Of a stretch of 34,118 nucleotides of DNA, positions 18,029 to 27,624 are shown in pieces; within the stretch, counting starts at the first letter, position 1; every line of letters starts with the position of its first letter. Origin of the DNA: Planctomycetota bacterium (GTDB lineage Bacteria > Planctomycetota > MHYJ01 > JACPRB01); contig JACPRC010000187.1 of the NCBI GenBank assembly GCA_016190175.1, positions 1 through 34,118 of the forward strand, read 5' to 3'. The notes beneath the pieces were generated by a model. The model was not told the origin of the DNA. It did no database searches and worked only from the letters and a program-made list of their open reading frames with translations. Both the position numbers and the translations under genes were made by a program.

Positions 18029-19004
18029 AATCCAGGGGCTCCTGTCTGATGGCGTCCCAATTCCCCTTCACCCAGTCGATCACGCCCTTCACGCCGTCCT
18101 GGAAGGAGACGCCGGGCATCCAGCCGAATTCGCTTCGGGCACGCGTGGAATCGATGACGTACGCCGCGTCCTGCCCGGGACGTTCGCCCACGCGTTCGGT
18201 CGACGCCTCGAAGTCCCGTCCTGTCCGCTCGCAGATCAGTCGAACGACGTCCCGCACGGCCCAGCCGCGATCCGGCGAGAAGTGGTAGATGGACCCCGGC
18301 TTGCCGCGTTCCATGGCGGCAAGTTCGCCTCGAGACACGTCGCGAATGTGGATGTACGATTTCACCGCGACGCCGCCGCCGTGCAACTGGATCCTCTTTC
18401 CCAGCTCGAGATAGATCACGGTGCGCGGGATGACCTTGAACAACTGCTGGTGCGCGCCATAGACGTTCGTCGCGCGGATCGTCACGAGGGGAAATCCGAA
18501 GTTCTTCGACATCGTGGACAGGAAGAGATCGGCCGCGGCCTTCGACGCCGCGTAGGGCGTGCTCGGATTCAGAGGCGCGGTCTCCGTCACGGTGCCGACG
18601 CATGTCCCGTACACTTCCGGCGAGGAGATGTGCACGTACCGTTTCACGTACTTCCGGTCCTTGAGCCGGTTGACGAGCTTCGCCAGCGCCACCGCGTTCG
18701 TCTCGAACCACTGCTCCGGATGTTCCCAGCTCGGCGCCACCTCGCTCTGCGCGGCGAAGTTCACGACGAAGTGCGGCTCGAACCCGTCCAGGATCTCCAG
18801 GATTCTCGCCGTATCCCGGTTCAAGTCCGCTTGATGGAAGCGGAAGCGCGGCTGCGGCTTCCGCCTGTACGGAAGGAAGAGGGCGCTCTTTTCCGGCGAC
18901 CGGCTGAGTCCGACCACTTCACATCCCTCATCGAGGAGGAGATCGATGAAATCGCTCCCCGAGAAGGAGTTGCTGCCGAGGACGGCGACTCTTTTCGTCT
19001 CCAT
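18012..19004 (-). CDS. NAD-dependent epimerase/dehydratase (dTDP-glucose 4,6-dehydratase-like)
   Basis: RVAVLGSNSFSGSDFIDLL; HISSPEVYG; TPYAASKAAADL. Confidence 0.88.
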   Translation of the reverse strand: METKRVAVLGSNSFSGSDFIDLLLDEGCEVVGLSRSPEKSALFLPYRRKPQPRFRFHQADLNRDTARILEILDGFEPHFVVNFAAQSEVAPSWEHPEQWFETNAVALAKLVNRLKDRKYVKRYVHISSPEVYGTCVGTVTETAPLNPSTPYAASKAAADLFLSTMSKNFGFPLVTIRATNVYGAHQQLFKVIPRTVIYLELGKRIQLHGGGVAVKSYIHIRDVSRGELAAMERGKPGSIYHFSPDRGWAVRDVVRLICERTGRDFEASTERVGERPGQDAAYVIDSTRARSEFGWMPGVSFQDGVKGVIDWVKGNWDAIRQEPLDYVHRP

Positions 19005-20065
19005 CAGAACGGCCCCGTAAAGCTCGGGTCGGGCACGTCGAGCGGCGCGGACGCCGGCACGGGAGGCCGCGTTTCCCGGATTCCGAGCATCGCCCGTGCG
19101 GCCTCCGATATCTCCGCCGCACGGGGGTAGAACTTGGCCGCCAGCCGGGGGCTCGTGGGCGTGGGACAATCGGGCAGGGCGATCCGGCAGGGCGGGCACT
19201 TCAGGGACGGGAACGCCTGCTCCACGGCCCGCGCGACGATCTCCGCTCCGAAGCCGCAGCTCCTCCAGCCCCCCTCCGCGACGATCAGGCGCCCCGTCTT
19301 CCTCACCGATTCGACGACCGTCTTCTCGTCCAGGGGACGCAGGCTCCGAATGTCGATGACCTCCGCCTGGCACCCGTCCTCGGCCAGGGTGTCCGCCGCG
19401 CGCAGCGCCTCCAGGCACATGTGCGAGATGGCGGCAATCGTGACGTCCCTTCCTTCCCGCATCACCCGGGCGGAACCCAGCGGAACCCGGTACACCCCCT
19501 CGGGCACGGGTCCCGTGATGCCGTGGAGCCATCGATGTTCCAGGAAGATCACCGGATCGTCGTCTTCGATGCTCGATATCAACAGGCCCTTGGCATCGTA
19601 GGGTGTCGTGGGCATGACGACCTTGAGTCCCGGAACGTGCGCGAACCACGAGTGAAGACTCTGCGAGTGCTGCGGCCCCTGTCCCCATCCCCGACCGACG
19701 ATCAGGCGTACGACCAGCGGGACCTTCAGTTTCCCGCCGAACATGTAGCGCCACTTGGCGGCCTGATTCACGATCTGATCCAGCGCGAGCAGGGCGAAGT
19801 CGACGCGCTGGTGCGTCATGACGGGACGACACCCCGCCAGGGCCGTGCCGACGGCCACGCCGGTCATGCCGTTCTCCGACGTGGGCATGTCCAGCACGCG
19901 ACGATCTCCGTGTTTCGCGCGAAGCCCCAGGGTGGTCCCGAAGACTCCCTTGGGATCGGGCACGCCCAACCCCATGAGATAGACGGACGGGTCCCTGGCC
20001 ATGCACAGATCGATGGCCTCGTTGATCGCCTGGGCGTACTTCAGCTCACGAGGCATACACGTCAC
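19004..20065 (-). CDS. TPP-dependent dehydrogenase E1 beta-like (transketolase pyrimidine + C-terminal domains)
   Basis: ELKYAQAINEAIDLCMARDPSVYLMG; LDMPTSENGMTGVAVGTALAG; C-term VAEGGWRSCGFGAEIVARAVEQAF. Confidence 0.87.
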   Translation of the reverse strand: MTCMPRELKYAQAINEAIDLCMARDPSVYLMGLGVPDPKGVFGTTLGLRAKHGDRRVLDMPTSENGMTGVAVGTALAGCRPVMTHQRVDFALLALDQIVNQAAKWRYMFGGKLKVPLVVRLIVGRGWGQGPQHSQSLHSWFAHVPGLKVVMPTTPYDAKGLLISSIEDDDPVIFLEHRWLHGITGPVPEGVYRVPLGSARVMREGRDVTIAAISHMCLEALRAADTLAEDGCQAEVIDIRSLRPLDEKTVVESVRKTGRLIVAEGGWRSCGFGAEIVARAVEQAFPSLKCPPCRIALPDCPTPTSPRLAAKFYPRAAEISEAARAMLGIRETRPPVPASAPLDVPDPSFTGPF

Positions 20066-21017
20066 CCATCAGAAGCGTATCGGCAGGCCACGGACTCCGC
20101 CGCGCGAATTCCACCGCCGCCTCCATCTCCGACTTCACGGCGCTCTCCATCTCGCCGATCCCGCGATCCGAGCAGATCCCCGCTTCGAGCAGCCGTTCCC
20201 GGAGCGCCGCGATCGGGCACCGTTTCTTCCACTCGAGGAACTCCGTCTCGGGACGATAGCCGAGGTCGTCGTCGTAGTTCGGACCGCAGTGTTCGCGCCA
20301 CCGGTAGGTCTTGAACTCGAGAAACGTGGGGCCCCCGCCCCCGCGTGCCTTCTCCACGGCGCGTTCCGCCAGGGAGCGGACCGCAAGCACGTCGTTGCCG
20401 TCGGCCTGATGCGACTCGACCCCATGTCCTCCGGCGATGCAGAACAGTTCCCGCTCGCCGGGTTGCCGGACGGCCAGGGGGGAATAGACGGAGTAGAGGT
20501 TGTTCTCGCAAACGAAGATCACGGGGACCTTCTTCAGCAGCGCGAAATTGAGGCTCTCGTGAAAGACCCCCTCCTCGAGCGCGCCGTCGCCGAAGAAGAC
20601 GACCGCCACGCGCGATTCGCCCTTCAACGCCGATCCCCAGGCGGCGCCGACTCCGATTGGAATCGTGCTCCCCACGATCGGGGTCGCCCCGAGGAATCCC
20701 GCGTCCAGGTCGACCAGATGCATGGAGCCGCCCTTCCCCTGCGCGCATCCCGTGGCCTTGCCGTAGATCTCCGCGATCATGGAGCGGAGGTCCCCGCCCT
20801 TCGCGAGATAATGTCCGTGGGAGCGGTGGTTGCTGAACACGTAGTCCCCGCGATCGAGGGCGTCGCACACGCCGACGGCCACGGCCTCCTGGCCGATGCA
20901 CAGATGGACCGGGCATCGCATCTCCTGCTGCGGGTAGAGCTCGGCGATCCGCTCCTCGACGATCCGGATCCGGAGCATCCCGCGGTACAGCCGCGTGAGG
21001 ATTTCGGCGTCCATCAT
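20046..21017 (-). CDS. TPP-dependent dehydrogenase E1 alpha-like
   Basis: LYRGMLRIRIVEERIAELY; HLCIGQEAVAVGVCDAL; FFGDGALEEGVFHESLNFALLKKVPVIFVCENN. Confidence 0.9.
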   Translation of the reverse strand: MMDAEILTRLYRGMLRIRIVEERIAELYPQQEMRCPVHLCIGQEAVAVGVCDALDRGDYVFSNHRSHGHYLAKGGDLRSMIAEIYGKATGCAQGKGGSMHLVDLDAGFLGATPIVGSTIPIGVGAAWGSALKGESRVAVVFFGDGALEEGVFHESLNFALLKKVPVIFVCENNLYSVYSPLAVRQPGERELFCIAGGHGVESHQADGNDVLAVRSLAERAVEKARGGGGPTFLEFKTYRWREHCGPNYDDDLGYRPETEFLEWKKRCPIAALRERLLEAGICSDRGIGEMESAVKSEMEAAVEFARRSPWPADTLLMGDVYAS

Positions 21018-22021
21018 CTCAGTCCCACCTTCTGCAGCGTCTTGATGTTGTAGTACCGCACGTCGTTCATCGAGTCGGGGATCCTCCCCTCGCGGAACGC
21101 CTTCACGAGGTCGCCCGCGGCGTCCCGGATCGTGCGCCGCGGCGCGAAGCCCAACTCGCGCCTGATCTTCTCCGACGAGATGTGGTACGAGCGCCGGTCG
21201 TCGCTCGGCGTTTGCACGACCTCCAGCCGCTCGCGGCCCGGCACTTCCTTCTGCACCACGCCCTTCACCGTCTCCGCGATCTCGGCCACGGTCTGGTTCT
21301 GCCATCCGGCGTTGAAGATCTTCCCGGCGATCTTCGCCTCGGGCATCTCCAGCAGCGACTCGTACAGATCGACCATGTCCTCGATGTGGATGTTCGGCCG
21401 CATCTGCCCGCCGCCGAAGACGGTGATCTTGCCCAGGTTCACGGCGTGGTTGGTGAGGATGTTCACGGTGAGGTCCAGCCGCTGGCGCGGCGAGTAGCCG
21501 CAGACCGTCGCCGGGCGGATCACGACGGTCGTGAAGCCCGGCGACTGCTCCGCCAGAAGCACGGGCTCGCACAGCGCCTTGTACTTGTTGTAGTCCGTGA
21601 TCGGCACGAGCGGGTGCTCCTCCGTCACGTCTTTCGCGTCGCTGATGCCGTAGACGCTGGACGTGGAGGCGTAGACGAACCGGCGCACGCCGGACTCCTT
21701 GCTGATGCGCACCAGCGGCCCGAACGCCTCGTAGTTGATCGATCGGCTGAGCGCGGGGTTGAGTTCGAAGCTCGGGTCGTTCGAGATGCAGGCGAGGTGG
21801 ATCACGGCGTCGCAGCCGGCGACCGAGTCGCGCAGAACCTCCTGATTGCGGAGATCCCCCATGATCTGACGGAGATGCGGGTGCTCCCGAAGGACGTGCT
21901 CGCCGAAGAGGTAGAGGTCCAGCACGCGCACCTCGTAGCCGCGCGCCAGCAGCCGCGGGACGAGGACGGCGCCGACATAGCCGGCCCCGCCCGTGACGAG
22001 GACCCGTCCGATCTCACCCAT
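21014..22021 (-). CDS. NAD-dependent epimerase/dehydratase
   Basis: RVLVTGGAGYVGAVLVPRLL; YASTSSVYG; YNKYKALCE. Confidence 0.9.
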   Translation of the reverse strand: MGEIGRVLVTGGAGYVGAVLVPRLLARGYEVRVLDLYLFGEHVLREHPHLRQIMGDLRNQEVLRDSVAGCDAVIHLACISNDPSFELNPALSRSINYEAFGPLVRISKESGVRRFVYASTSSVYGISDAKDVTEEHPLVPITDYNKYKALCEPVLLAEQSPGFTTVVIRPATVCGYSPRQRLDLTVNILTNHAVNLGKITVFGGGQMRPNIHIEDMVDLYESLLEMPEAKIAGKIFNAGWQNQTVAEIAETVKGVVQKEVPGRERLEVVQTPSDDRRSYHISSEKIRRELGFAPRRTIRDAAGDLVKAFREGRIPDSMNDVRYYNIKTLQKVGLR

Positions 22022-23147
22022 CCTCCCCTCCCCGGGCGGGTTCGGAAGCGCGATCCCCCGACGCCCAGCCCTGCGAAAGGAACCCTTCGTCCGCATGCCG
22101 CCACATCATGTACAGATTGTACGTGACCTCCGCGCCGGCCATCCCCGGATGCTCCTTCCGGATCTCATCGATGGCGTTCTTGACGCCGTCGAGGCAGTAG
22201 TCGTCCACCAGGATCACGCCGTTCACGGCGAGTTTCGGCACCAGCAGCCTCAGACTTTCCACCGTGCCCAGGTACTGGTCCGTGTCCACGAGCGCCAGGG
22301 ACACCGCGGACTCGCGCGCCAGGATCTCCGGGAGCCGTTCCTGGGAGAGACCCTTGTGCACCTTCACCGCGTCTTGAAGACCGTGTGCCGCGACGTGCCC
22401 GCAGACGTCCTCGAACCTCGTGTCACGGAACAACCCGGCCTGATAGGGCGTGACGCCGTCTCGCGGCGTCGCCGCGGGCATTCCCTCGAACGTGTCGATC
22501 GTGTGCACCCGGCGCGGATCCCCGTGCTCGCGAAGAAGACACCCCATGAAAACGGCGGTGCCTCCCTGGTAGGCCCCGCACTCCGCGATGCAGCCCCCCC
22601 TCGTCGTCGAAACGGCCAGCGCCACCAGGGCCAGCTTCCTGAGATTCAGGCAGGAGGAAAAGTGGCCCGTCCTGAGCCGGGAGAGGGTCGCGAGGAATCG
22701 GGAGCACGTCCGGTGGACGTGAAGGACGGGGCCGTGGCGCCGGGGAAGGGACGGAACGGACTGCCGGAGCCGTTCGATGAGCGCCGCTTCCGCCTGGCCG
22801 GACTCGCCGCCGAGGATCAACGCGTCATAGCGGCTGACCGCGAGATCCGAAAGAGGACGACACGGGTGCACGACGTCGTCCTCCCGGTACGCGTACTGCG
22901 CCTCGATCGCGAAGCCGAAGTCCCGCAGGGGCTCCAGCAGCGCGAAAAGCTGCGGATGGTATCCCAGGACGGCCGTCCGGATCGGGGTGCACCCCTTGAA
23001 TCCCCGGACCGCTCTCGCGAAGACGTCGCAGAGCGTGAGCAGGACGAGGTGTTCGAAATACACGTTCGGGATCGGCTGCTGGAGCCGATCGTTGATCCGC
23101 CGCCGGATCTTCCCGAACAGCCTCCGTATCGAGCTCAATGGTGCCAT
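22014..23147 (-). CDS. TylF/MycF (macrocin O-methyltransferase)-like methyltransferase
   Basis: GGCIAECGAYQGGTAVFMG; VHTIDTFEGMP; LALVDTDQYLGTVESLRLLVPKL; GVILVDDY. Confidence 0.85.
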   Translation of the reverse strand: MAPLSSIRRLFGKIRRRINDRLQQPIPNVYFEHLVLLTLCDVFARAVRGFKGCTPIRTAVLGYHPQLFALLEPLRDFGFAIEAQYAYREDDVVHPCRPLSDLAVSRYDALILGGESGQAEAALIERLRQSVPSLPRRHGPVLHVHRTCSRFLATLSRLRTGHFSSCLNLRKLALVALAVSTTRGGCIAECGAYQGGTAVFMGCLLREHGDPRRVHTIDTFEGMPAATPRDGVTPYQAGLFRDTRFEDVCGHVAAHGLQDAVKVHKGLSQERLPEILARESAVSLALVDTDQYLGTVESLRLLVPKLAVNGVILVDDYCLDGVKNAIDEIRKEHPGMAGAEVTYNLYMMWRHADEGFLSQGWASGDRASEPARGGEDG

Positions 23148-23254
23148 TCTGAACCTCAAACGGGTGTCATCGCGGGGGGATCGGCTCCTCCGGCTCCCCT
23201 GACGTGTCGAGTCTCACCCATGCTCATCACCCGGCGATCATGACGGATCCGATC

Positions 23255-23824
23255 TCACGCACGCTTCGCCACCCGGTCGGACAGATAATGGAGGATAGCG
23301 TGGTGCGCCAGTTCCACGGGGCCATAGGCGCCCGATCCCACGTAGAAGTTCACGTCTCCCATCGACCGCAACGGGTTGTCGGGCCGAAAACCCGAACAGG
23401 TGAGCACCGCCGCCCGCCCCTCGCGCGCCGCACGCACCCCGCGCAGGATGTTCTCCGACCTGCCGGAGCTGCTGACCGCGATCAGAAGATCGTCGGGCGC
23501 GGCCCACATCCGGACGCACCGCTCGAAGGCCTCCGGGTAACCGTGGTCGTTGCTCAGCGCGGTCAGCATCGCCGCGTCGGTGAACGCCATCGAGCGGACT
23601 CCGGCGGCGTGACAGAAGTCGTTCTGCATGTGGCTCGAGATGGCCGCGCTTCCGCCGTTTCCGACGAGGAGGATCTTGCGTGACCCGGCGCGCACCGACT
23701 CGATCAGCGCGGCGGCCCGATCGCCCCCCTCCTGGAGCGCGAGCGCCCGCCCCTCCCCGTCCGTGACCTGGACCGCATCGAGCAGATCCGCGAGGGTCCG
23801 GAAGTACTCCGCCGCGCTATGCAT
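23255..23824 (-). CDS. gmhA: SIS-domain phosphoheptose isomerase-like
   Basis: ILLVGNGGSAAISSHMQNDF; VSSSGRSENIL. Confidence 0.85.
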   Translation of the reverse strand: MHSAAEYFRTLADLLDAVQVTDGEGRALALQEGGDRAAALIESVRAGSRKILLVGNGGSAAISSHMQNDFCHAAGVRSMAFTDAAMLTALSNDHGYPEAFERCVRMWAAPDDLLIAVSSSGRSENILRGVRAAREGRAAVLTCSGFRPDNPLRSMGDVNFYVGSGAYGPVELAHHAILHYLSDRVAKRA

Positions 23825-23830
23825 GCTTCC

Positions 23831-25357
23831 TCACTTGAGCAGCGCCTCGATGTGCTTGAGCAGCGGCACCCGCTCGATGGACCGGCGGTGTCCCACGGTC
23901 GCCACCGCCTCGGCTCCGGCGGCGCTCCCCACGAAGGCCGCGATCTCCATCGGCGCGTTCTGGACGACGCACAAGGCGCTGACGGAGAGGAACGCGTCGC
24001 CGGCCCCCATGCGGTCGACCACCTGCGTCGCCAGGGCGGGGAGTTCCCGGAAACCGGTGTCCCCGGCATAGCACAGCGCCCCGTACTTCCCCCGCGTGAT
24101 CATCATCCGGCCGCACTGGAGCTTCCGCGCGAGCTGAAGCACGAGCGGCTTCGGGTCTCCAAACCGCTCCCGTTCGACCAGGCGAAGTTCGCCCTCCCCC
24201 ATGCACGCGTAGTCCGCCCGAGCGTACTTCGCGATGCTGTGATAGCCCAGGTTGCCGGCGTTCGCCTGCGCGTTGAGGGCGAGGAACCGCGAGCCCTCGC
24301 AGAGAACCCGGATCGCGTTCGCGCTCAACATCCCGTGGCCGTAGTCGATCACGAGCACGAGATCGTACTCCCCGATGCGTTCCGCCAGCGCGGCGCACAT
24401 GGCCCGGTCGTCCTCCTCCTCCAGCGGTCCCGTGTTGATCTCGTAGACCTCGAACATCTTCTGGAAGAAGTAGCCCTCGACGAACCGCCTCTTCACGATC
24501 GTCGGAGAGCGTTTCCGGAAGAGGAACCGGGAGTCGATGGCGGGGTTCAGCCGTTCCCGGATGAACTCCTCCTGCGGGTTCTGATCCCCCAGGAGGGTGA
24601 GGAGAGTCACGTGATCGCTGAAGTCGGCGACGTTGTTCGCCACGGCGAGGCTCCCTCCGGCGAACTTCTCCACGGAGTCGGAGCGCAGCGCGAGGATCGG
24701 CTCCTTGATGGACTTCCCGAGGGCCTGGCAGAAGACGTACTCGTCGATGATCGCCTCGCCCACGACCAGGACCTTGAGCTTCCGCGCGTCGTCGAGGTAC
24801 CGGATGACGTCCCCCGCCGCGTACCGCGTGGAGAAGTCCCCCAGATACGCGGTCGCCTCTGGGGAGAGAACGCCGAGATGGCGGTTGATGAGGCTCGACG
24901 AACTGAAGGTGAGGTCGTGGGTGAAGGCGAGGCTGCCCCCGACGGAGCGGACGGCCTCCTCTTCCAGCGATATGGCCCCCGTGCGGTCCTTCCCCGCGTC
25001 GCCGTACTCGGCCCCCTTCACGTACAGGTGGGGGCGCAGGAGCCGGATCGCCTCCACCGCCGTGGGCCAGCGGTTGACGGCGACGTAATCGACGGAGGCG
25101 AGCGCGGCCAGCGCTTCCGCCCGGAGCTGTTCGCCGAAGACGGGACGGCCCGGTCCCTTGTTGACGAACCGGTCCGGAGTCACCGTGACGACGAGGACCT
25201 CCCCGAGCCGCTTCGCGTTCTCCATGTGCCGGATGTGTCCGATGTGCATCAGGTCGAACACCCCGTGGCAGTGGACGATCTTCCGGTTCTCGGCGCGGTG
25301 GCCGTCGAGGACCCGGGCCAGATCGTCCAGATCCCTAACTTTTCCGTTCCGATGCAT
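23831..25357 (-). CDS. HldE-like bifunctional protein with reversed order: N-terminal nucleotidyltransferase, C-terminal PfkB kinase
   Basis: N-term HGVFDLMHIGHIRHMENAKRLG; C-term GGSLAVANNVADF and MGAGDAF PfkB motif. Confidence 0.87.
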   Translation of the reverse strand: MHRNGKVRDLDDLARVLDGHRAENRKIVHCHGVFDLMHIGHIRHMENAKRLGEVLVVTVTPDRFVNKGPGRPVFGEQLRAEALAALASVDYVAVNRWPTAVEAIRLLRPHLYVKGAEYGDAGKDRTGAISLEEEAVRSVGGSLAFTHDLTFSSSSLINRHLGVLSPEATAYLGDFSTRYAAGDVIRYLDDARKLKVLVVGEAIIDEYVFCQALGKSIKEPILALRSDSVEKFAGGSLAVANNVADFSDHVTLLTLLGDQNPQEEFIRERLNPAIDSRFLFRKRSPTIVKRRFVEGYFFQKMFEVYEINTGPLEEEDDRAMCAALAERIGEYDLVLVIDYGHGMLSANAIRVLCEGSRFLALNAQANAGNLGYHSIAKYARADYACMGEGELRLVERERFGDPKPLVLQLARKLQCGRMMITRGKYGALCYAGDTGFRELPALATQVVDRMGAGDAFLSVSALCVVQNAPMEIAAFVGSAAGAEAVATVGHRRSIERVPLLKHIEALLK

Positions 25358-26351
25358 GGGAGGCTCCCAGATAGCGGAACCAGTCGCGGGTCGCATCCTG
25401 GATGGACCTCTCGTCCCAGACCGGCGCCTTGCGCCACAGCTCGATATGGTCGAGCATGATCCGCACCCCCTCCTCGAACGGCACCTTCGGACGCCATCCG
25501 AGCGTCCGCTCGATCCTGGAGGAATCCGCATGAGTCCGGTCGGGTTCCCCGGGCCTCCTGGGAATGTGCACCTTCTCCCCCCCAAGGAGGGCGACGAGAT
25601 CGTTCACGCTCCGGGGATCCCCCGAGCCGACGTTGAAGATCTCGCCCTCGACGTCGGACTCCGCGGCACGCACGAACGCGTCCACGACGTCGGTGACGAA
25701 GGTGAAGTCGCGCGTCTGGTTCCCGTCGCCGACGACGGTGAAGGGTTTTTCCGCGAGCTTCTGCGCGAGGAAGACGCCGAAGACGGCCCCGTACGCGCCC
25801 GTCGTCCGCGAGCGCGGTCCGTAGACGTTGAAGAGCCTCAGGCTGACGCAGGGCAGCCGATAGGTCCGGTTCCAATGCAGGACGTACTGCTCTCCGAGGT
25901 ACTTCGTGAGCGCGTACGGGTACATCGGCCGGATCGGCGCCGTCTCCGCCGTGGGGTACCGGTCGGGAATGCCGTAGCAGGACGATGAAGCGGCATAGAC
26001 GAACCGCTTCGCGCCGGCCGCGCGTGCGGCCTCGAGAACGGCGACGGTGCCGTCCACGTTCGCACGGTGGTAGTCGAGAGGCCGCTGAATGGACGGCACG
26101 ATGTCGGCGAGGGCGGCGAGGTGGAAGACCCAGTCGGCGCCCTCGAAGAGCGGGCGGATCGCGTCCCCCTCCGCGACGTCGGCGCGGGCGATGCGCAGTC
26201 TCGGGTTCTCCCCGAGGTTGTCCGCCCGCCCCGTCGCGAAGTTGTCCACCACGGTGACGGCGTGGCCGTCGCGGAGCAGGCGCTCCGTGAGATGGCTGCC
26301 GATGAAGCCGGCTCCGCCGGTCACCACGACATTATGGACCCTGTGTTCCAT
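25335..26351 (-). CDS. NAD-dependent epimerase/dehydratase (UDP-glucose 4-epimerase-like)
   Basis: VVVTGGAGFIGSHLTERLL; YAASSSCYG; YPYALTKYLGE. Confidence 0.9.
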   Translation of the reverse strand: MEHRVHNVVVTGGAGFIGSHLTERLLRDGHAVTVVDNFATGRADNLGENPRLRIARADVAEGDAIRPLFEGADWVFHLAALADIVPSIQRPLDYHRANVDGTVAVLEAARAAGAKRFVYAASSSCYGIPDRYPTAETAPIRPMYPYALTKYLGEQYVLHWNRTYRLPCVSLRLFNVYGPRSRTTGAYGAVFGVFLAQKLAEKPFTVVGDGNQTRDFTFVTDVVDAFVRAAESDVEGEIFNVGSGDPRSVNDLVALLGGEKVHIPRRPGEPDRTHADSSRIERTLGWRPKVPFEEGVRIMLDHIELWRKAPVWDERSIQDATRDWFRYLGASHASERKS

Positions 26352-27624
26352 TTCTCGCTTCAACCCCCGCGTCCCGGCGTTCCGTATCCCACTCCAGCAC
26401 GGGCGCGACGATGGGCTTCCGATAGTCGAGGGATTCCACGGAGCCCGCAACCTGCACCTCGAAAGCGACCGAGTCCAGAACGGTGTCGTAGATGAGCAGT
26501 CCGACCAGATGCGCGGAAAGGGCGACGGTGTAGCGTCCCGACGCGAGGAAATGGCCGGGCAGCACGAACCCGGTCCGGTAGCGGCCGGGCTCCTTGGGGA
26601 GCCCGGACACGTTGCGCGAGTCCGAATCCGCCGTGTACGTCACCTGAATCTCCATCGCGTTGCAGATCGCGGCGCTGATCGCGCAACTCTCCAGGGGCCG
26701 GTGCACTTCGTACTCCACCTCGATCGCGATCGGCTCGTCGCCCCGGAAAGACGCGCTCGTCCGGCCGTCGGGTCCCTTCGCGCGGACGGAGCGGATCGTG
26801 AGATCCTGCGACGGGCTCATGGAGGCCGGCCGCTTCCACGCCCCCTCGCAGGTGGTCCGCCCGGCGAGATAGCGCCCCACCACCTGACCCGCGGGCCCGT
26901 CGGCCGCGATCCGCCCCCCCTCCAGGAGCACGGCCCGGCCGCACAGGCGGTCGATCACGCTCATGTTGTGGCTGACGAACAGGATCGTCCGACCCCGCTT
27001 CGCGGCGACGTCGCTCATCAGGTTCAGGCACTTCTTCTGGAAGGCCGCGTCCCCCACCGCCAGCACCTCGTCCACGAGCAGCACGTCCGGCTCCAGGTGC
27101 GCCGCCACCGCGAACGCCAGCCGCACGTACATCCCGCTCGAATAGTGCTTCACCGGAGTGTCCAGGAACCTCTCGATCTCGGAGAACGCCACGATCTCGT
27201 CGAACTTGCGGGCGATCTCGGCGCGCTTCATCCCCAGAATGGCGCCGTTGAGATAGATGTTCTCGCGGCCGGTGAGCTCCGGATGAAACCCCGTTCCCAC
27301 CTCGAGGAGCGCCCTCACCCGGCCGCGCACCTCCGCCCGCCCCTCCGCCGGTTCCGTGATCCGCGACAGGATCTTCAGAAGCGTCGACTTCCCCGCGCCG
27401 TTCGCCCCGATGATCCCGACGATCTCCCCTTCCTTCACCTCGAACGACACGTCCTTGAGCGCCCAGAGGGTCCGATCCTCAGAGCCGTGGCCGTTGCGGC
27501 GGAAGAGGCGCAGCGGCGCCCGTGCCGCGTTCATCAGCGCCTCGCGGAACGTCCGGTACGCCTGCCACGCGCCGATCCGGTAGCGCTTGCCGAGACCCTC
27601 GACGCGTATCGCAACGTCACTCAT
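26332..27624 (-). CDS. wzt: Polysaccharide ABC transporter ATP-binding protein with C-terminal Wzt-type extension
   Basis: Walker A GANGAGKSTLLK; YSSGMYVRLAFAVAAHLEPDVLLVDEVLAVGD; about 170 aa C-terminal beta domain. Confidence 0.9.
   Translation of the reverse strand: MSDVAIRVEGLGKRYRIGAWQAYRTFREALMNAARAPLRLFRRNGHGSEDRTLWALKDVSFEVKEGEIVGIIGANGAGKSTLLKILSRITEPAEGRAEVRGRVRALLEVGTGFHPELTGRENIYLNGAILGMKRAEIARKFDEIVAFSEIERFLDTPVKHYSSGMYVRLAFAVAAHLEPDVLLVDEVLAVGDAAFQKKCLNLMSDVAAKRGRTILFVSHNMSVIDRLCGRAVLLEGGRIAADGPAGQVVGRYLAGRTTCEGAWKRPASMSPSQDLTIRSVRAKGPDGRTSASFRGDEPIAIEVEYEVHRPLESCAISAAICNAMEIQVTYTADSDSRNVSGLPKEPGRYRTGFVLPGHFLASGRYTVALSAHLVGLLIYDTVLDSVAFEVQVAGSVESLDYRKPIVAPVLEWDTERRDAGVEARNGTQGP

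Noticed and set aside
18012-20006. 664-aa ORF as one protein
   Set aside because: Only the C-terminal 330 aa from ATG 19004 is an epimerase; the rest is an out-of-frame reading of the E1 beta-like gene.
23160-23254. Tiny ORF in the tylF-gmhA gap (about 22 codons)
   Set aside because: No distinctive features; frames this short arise by chance.
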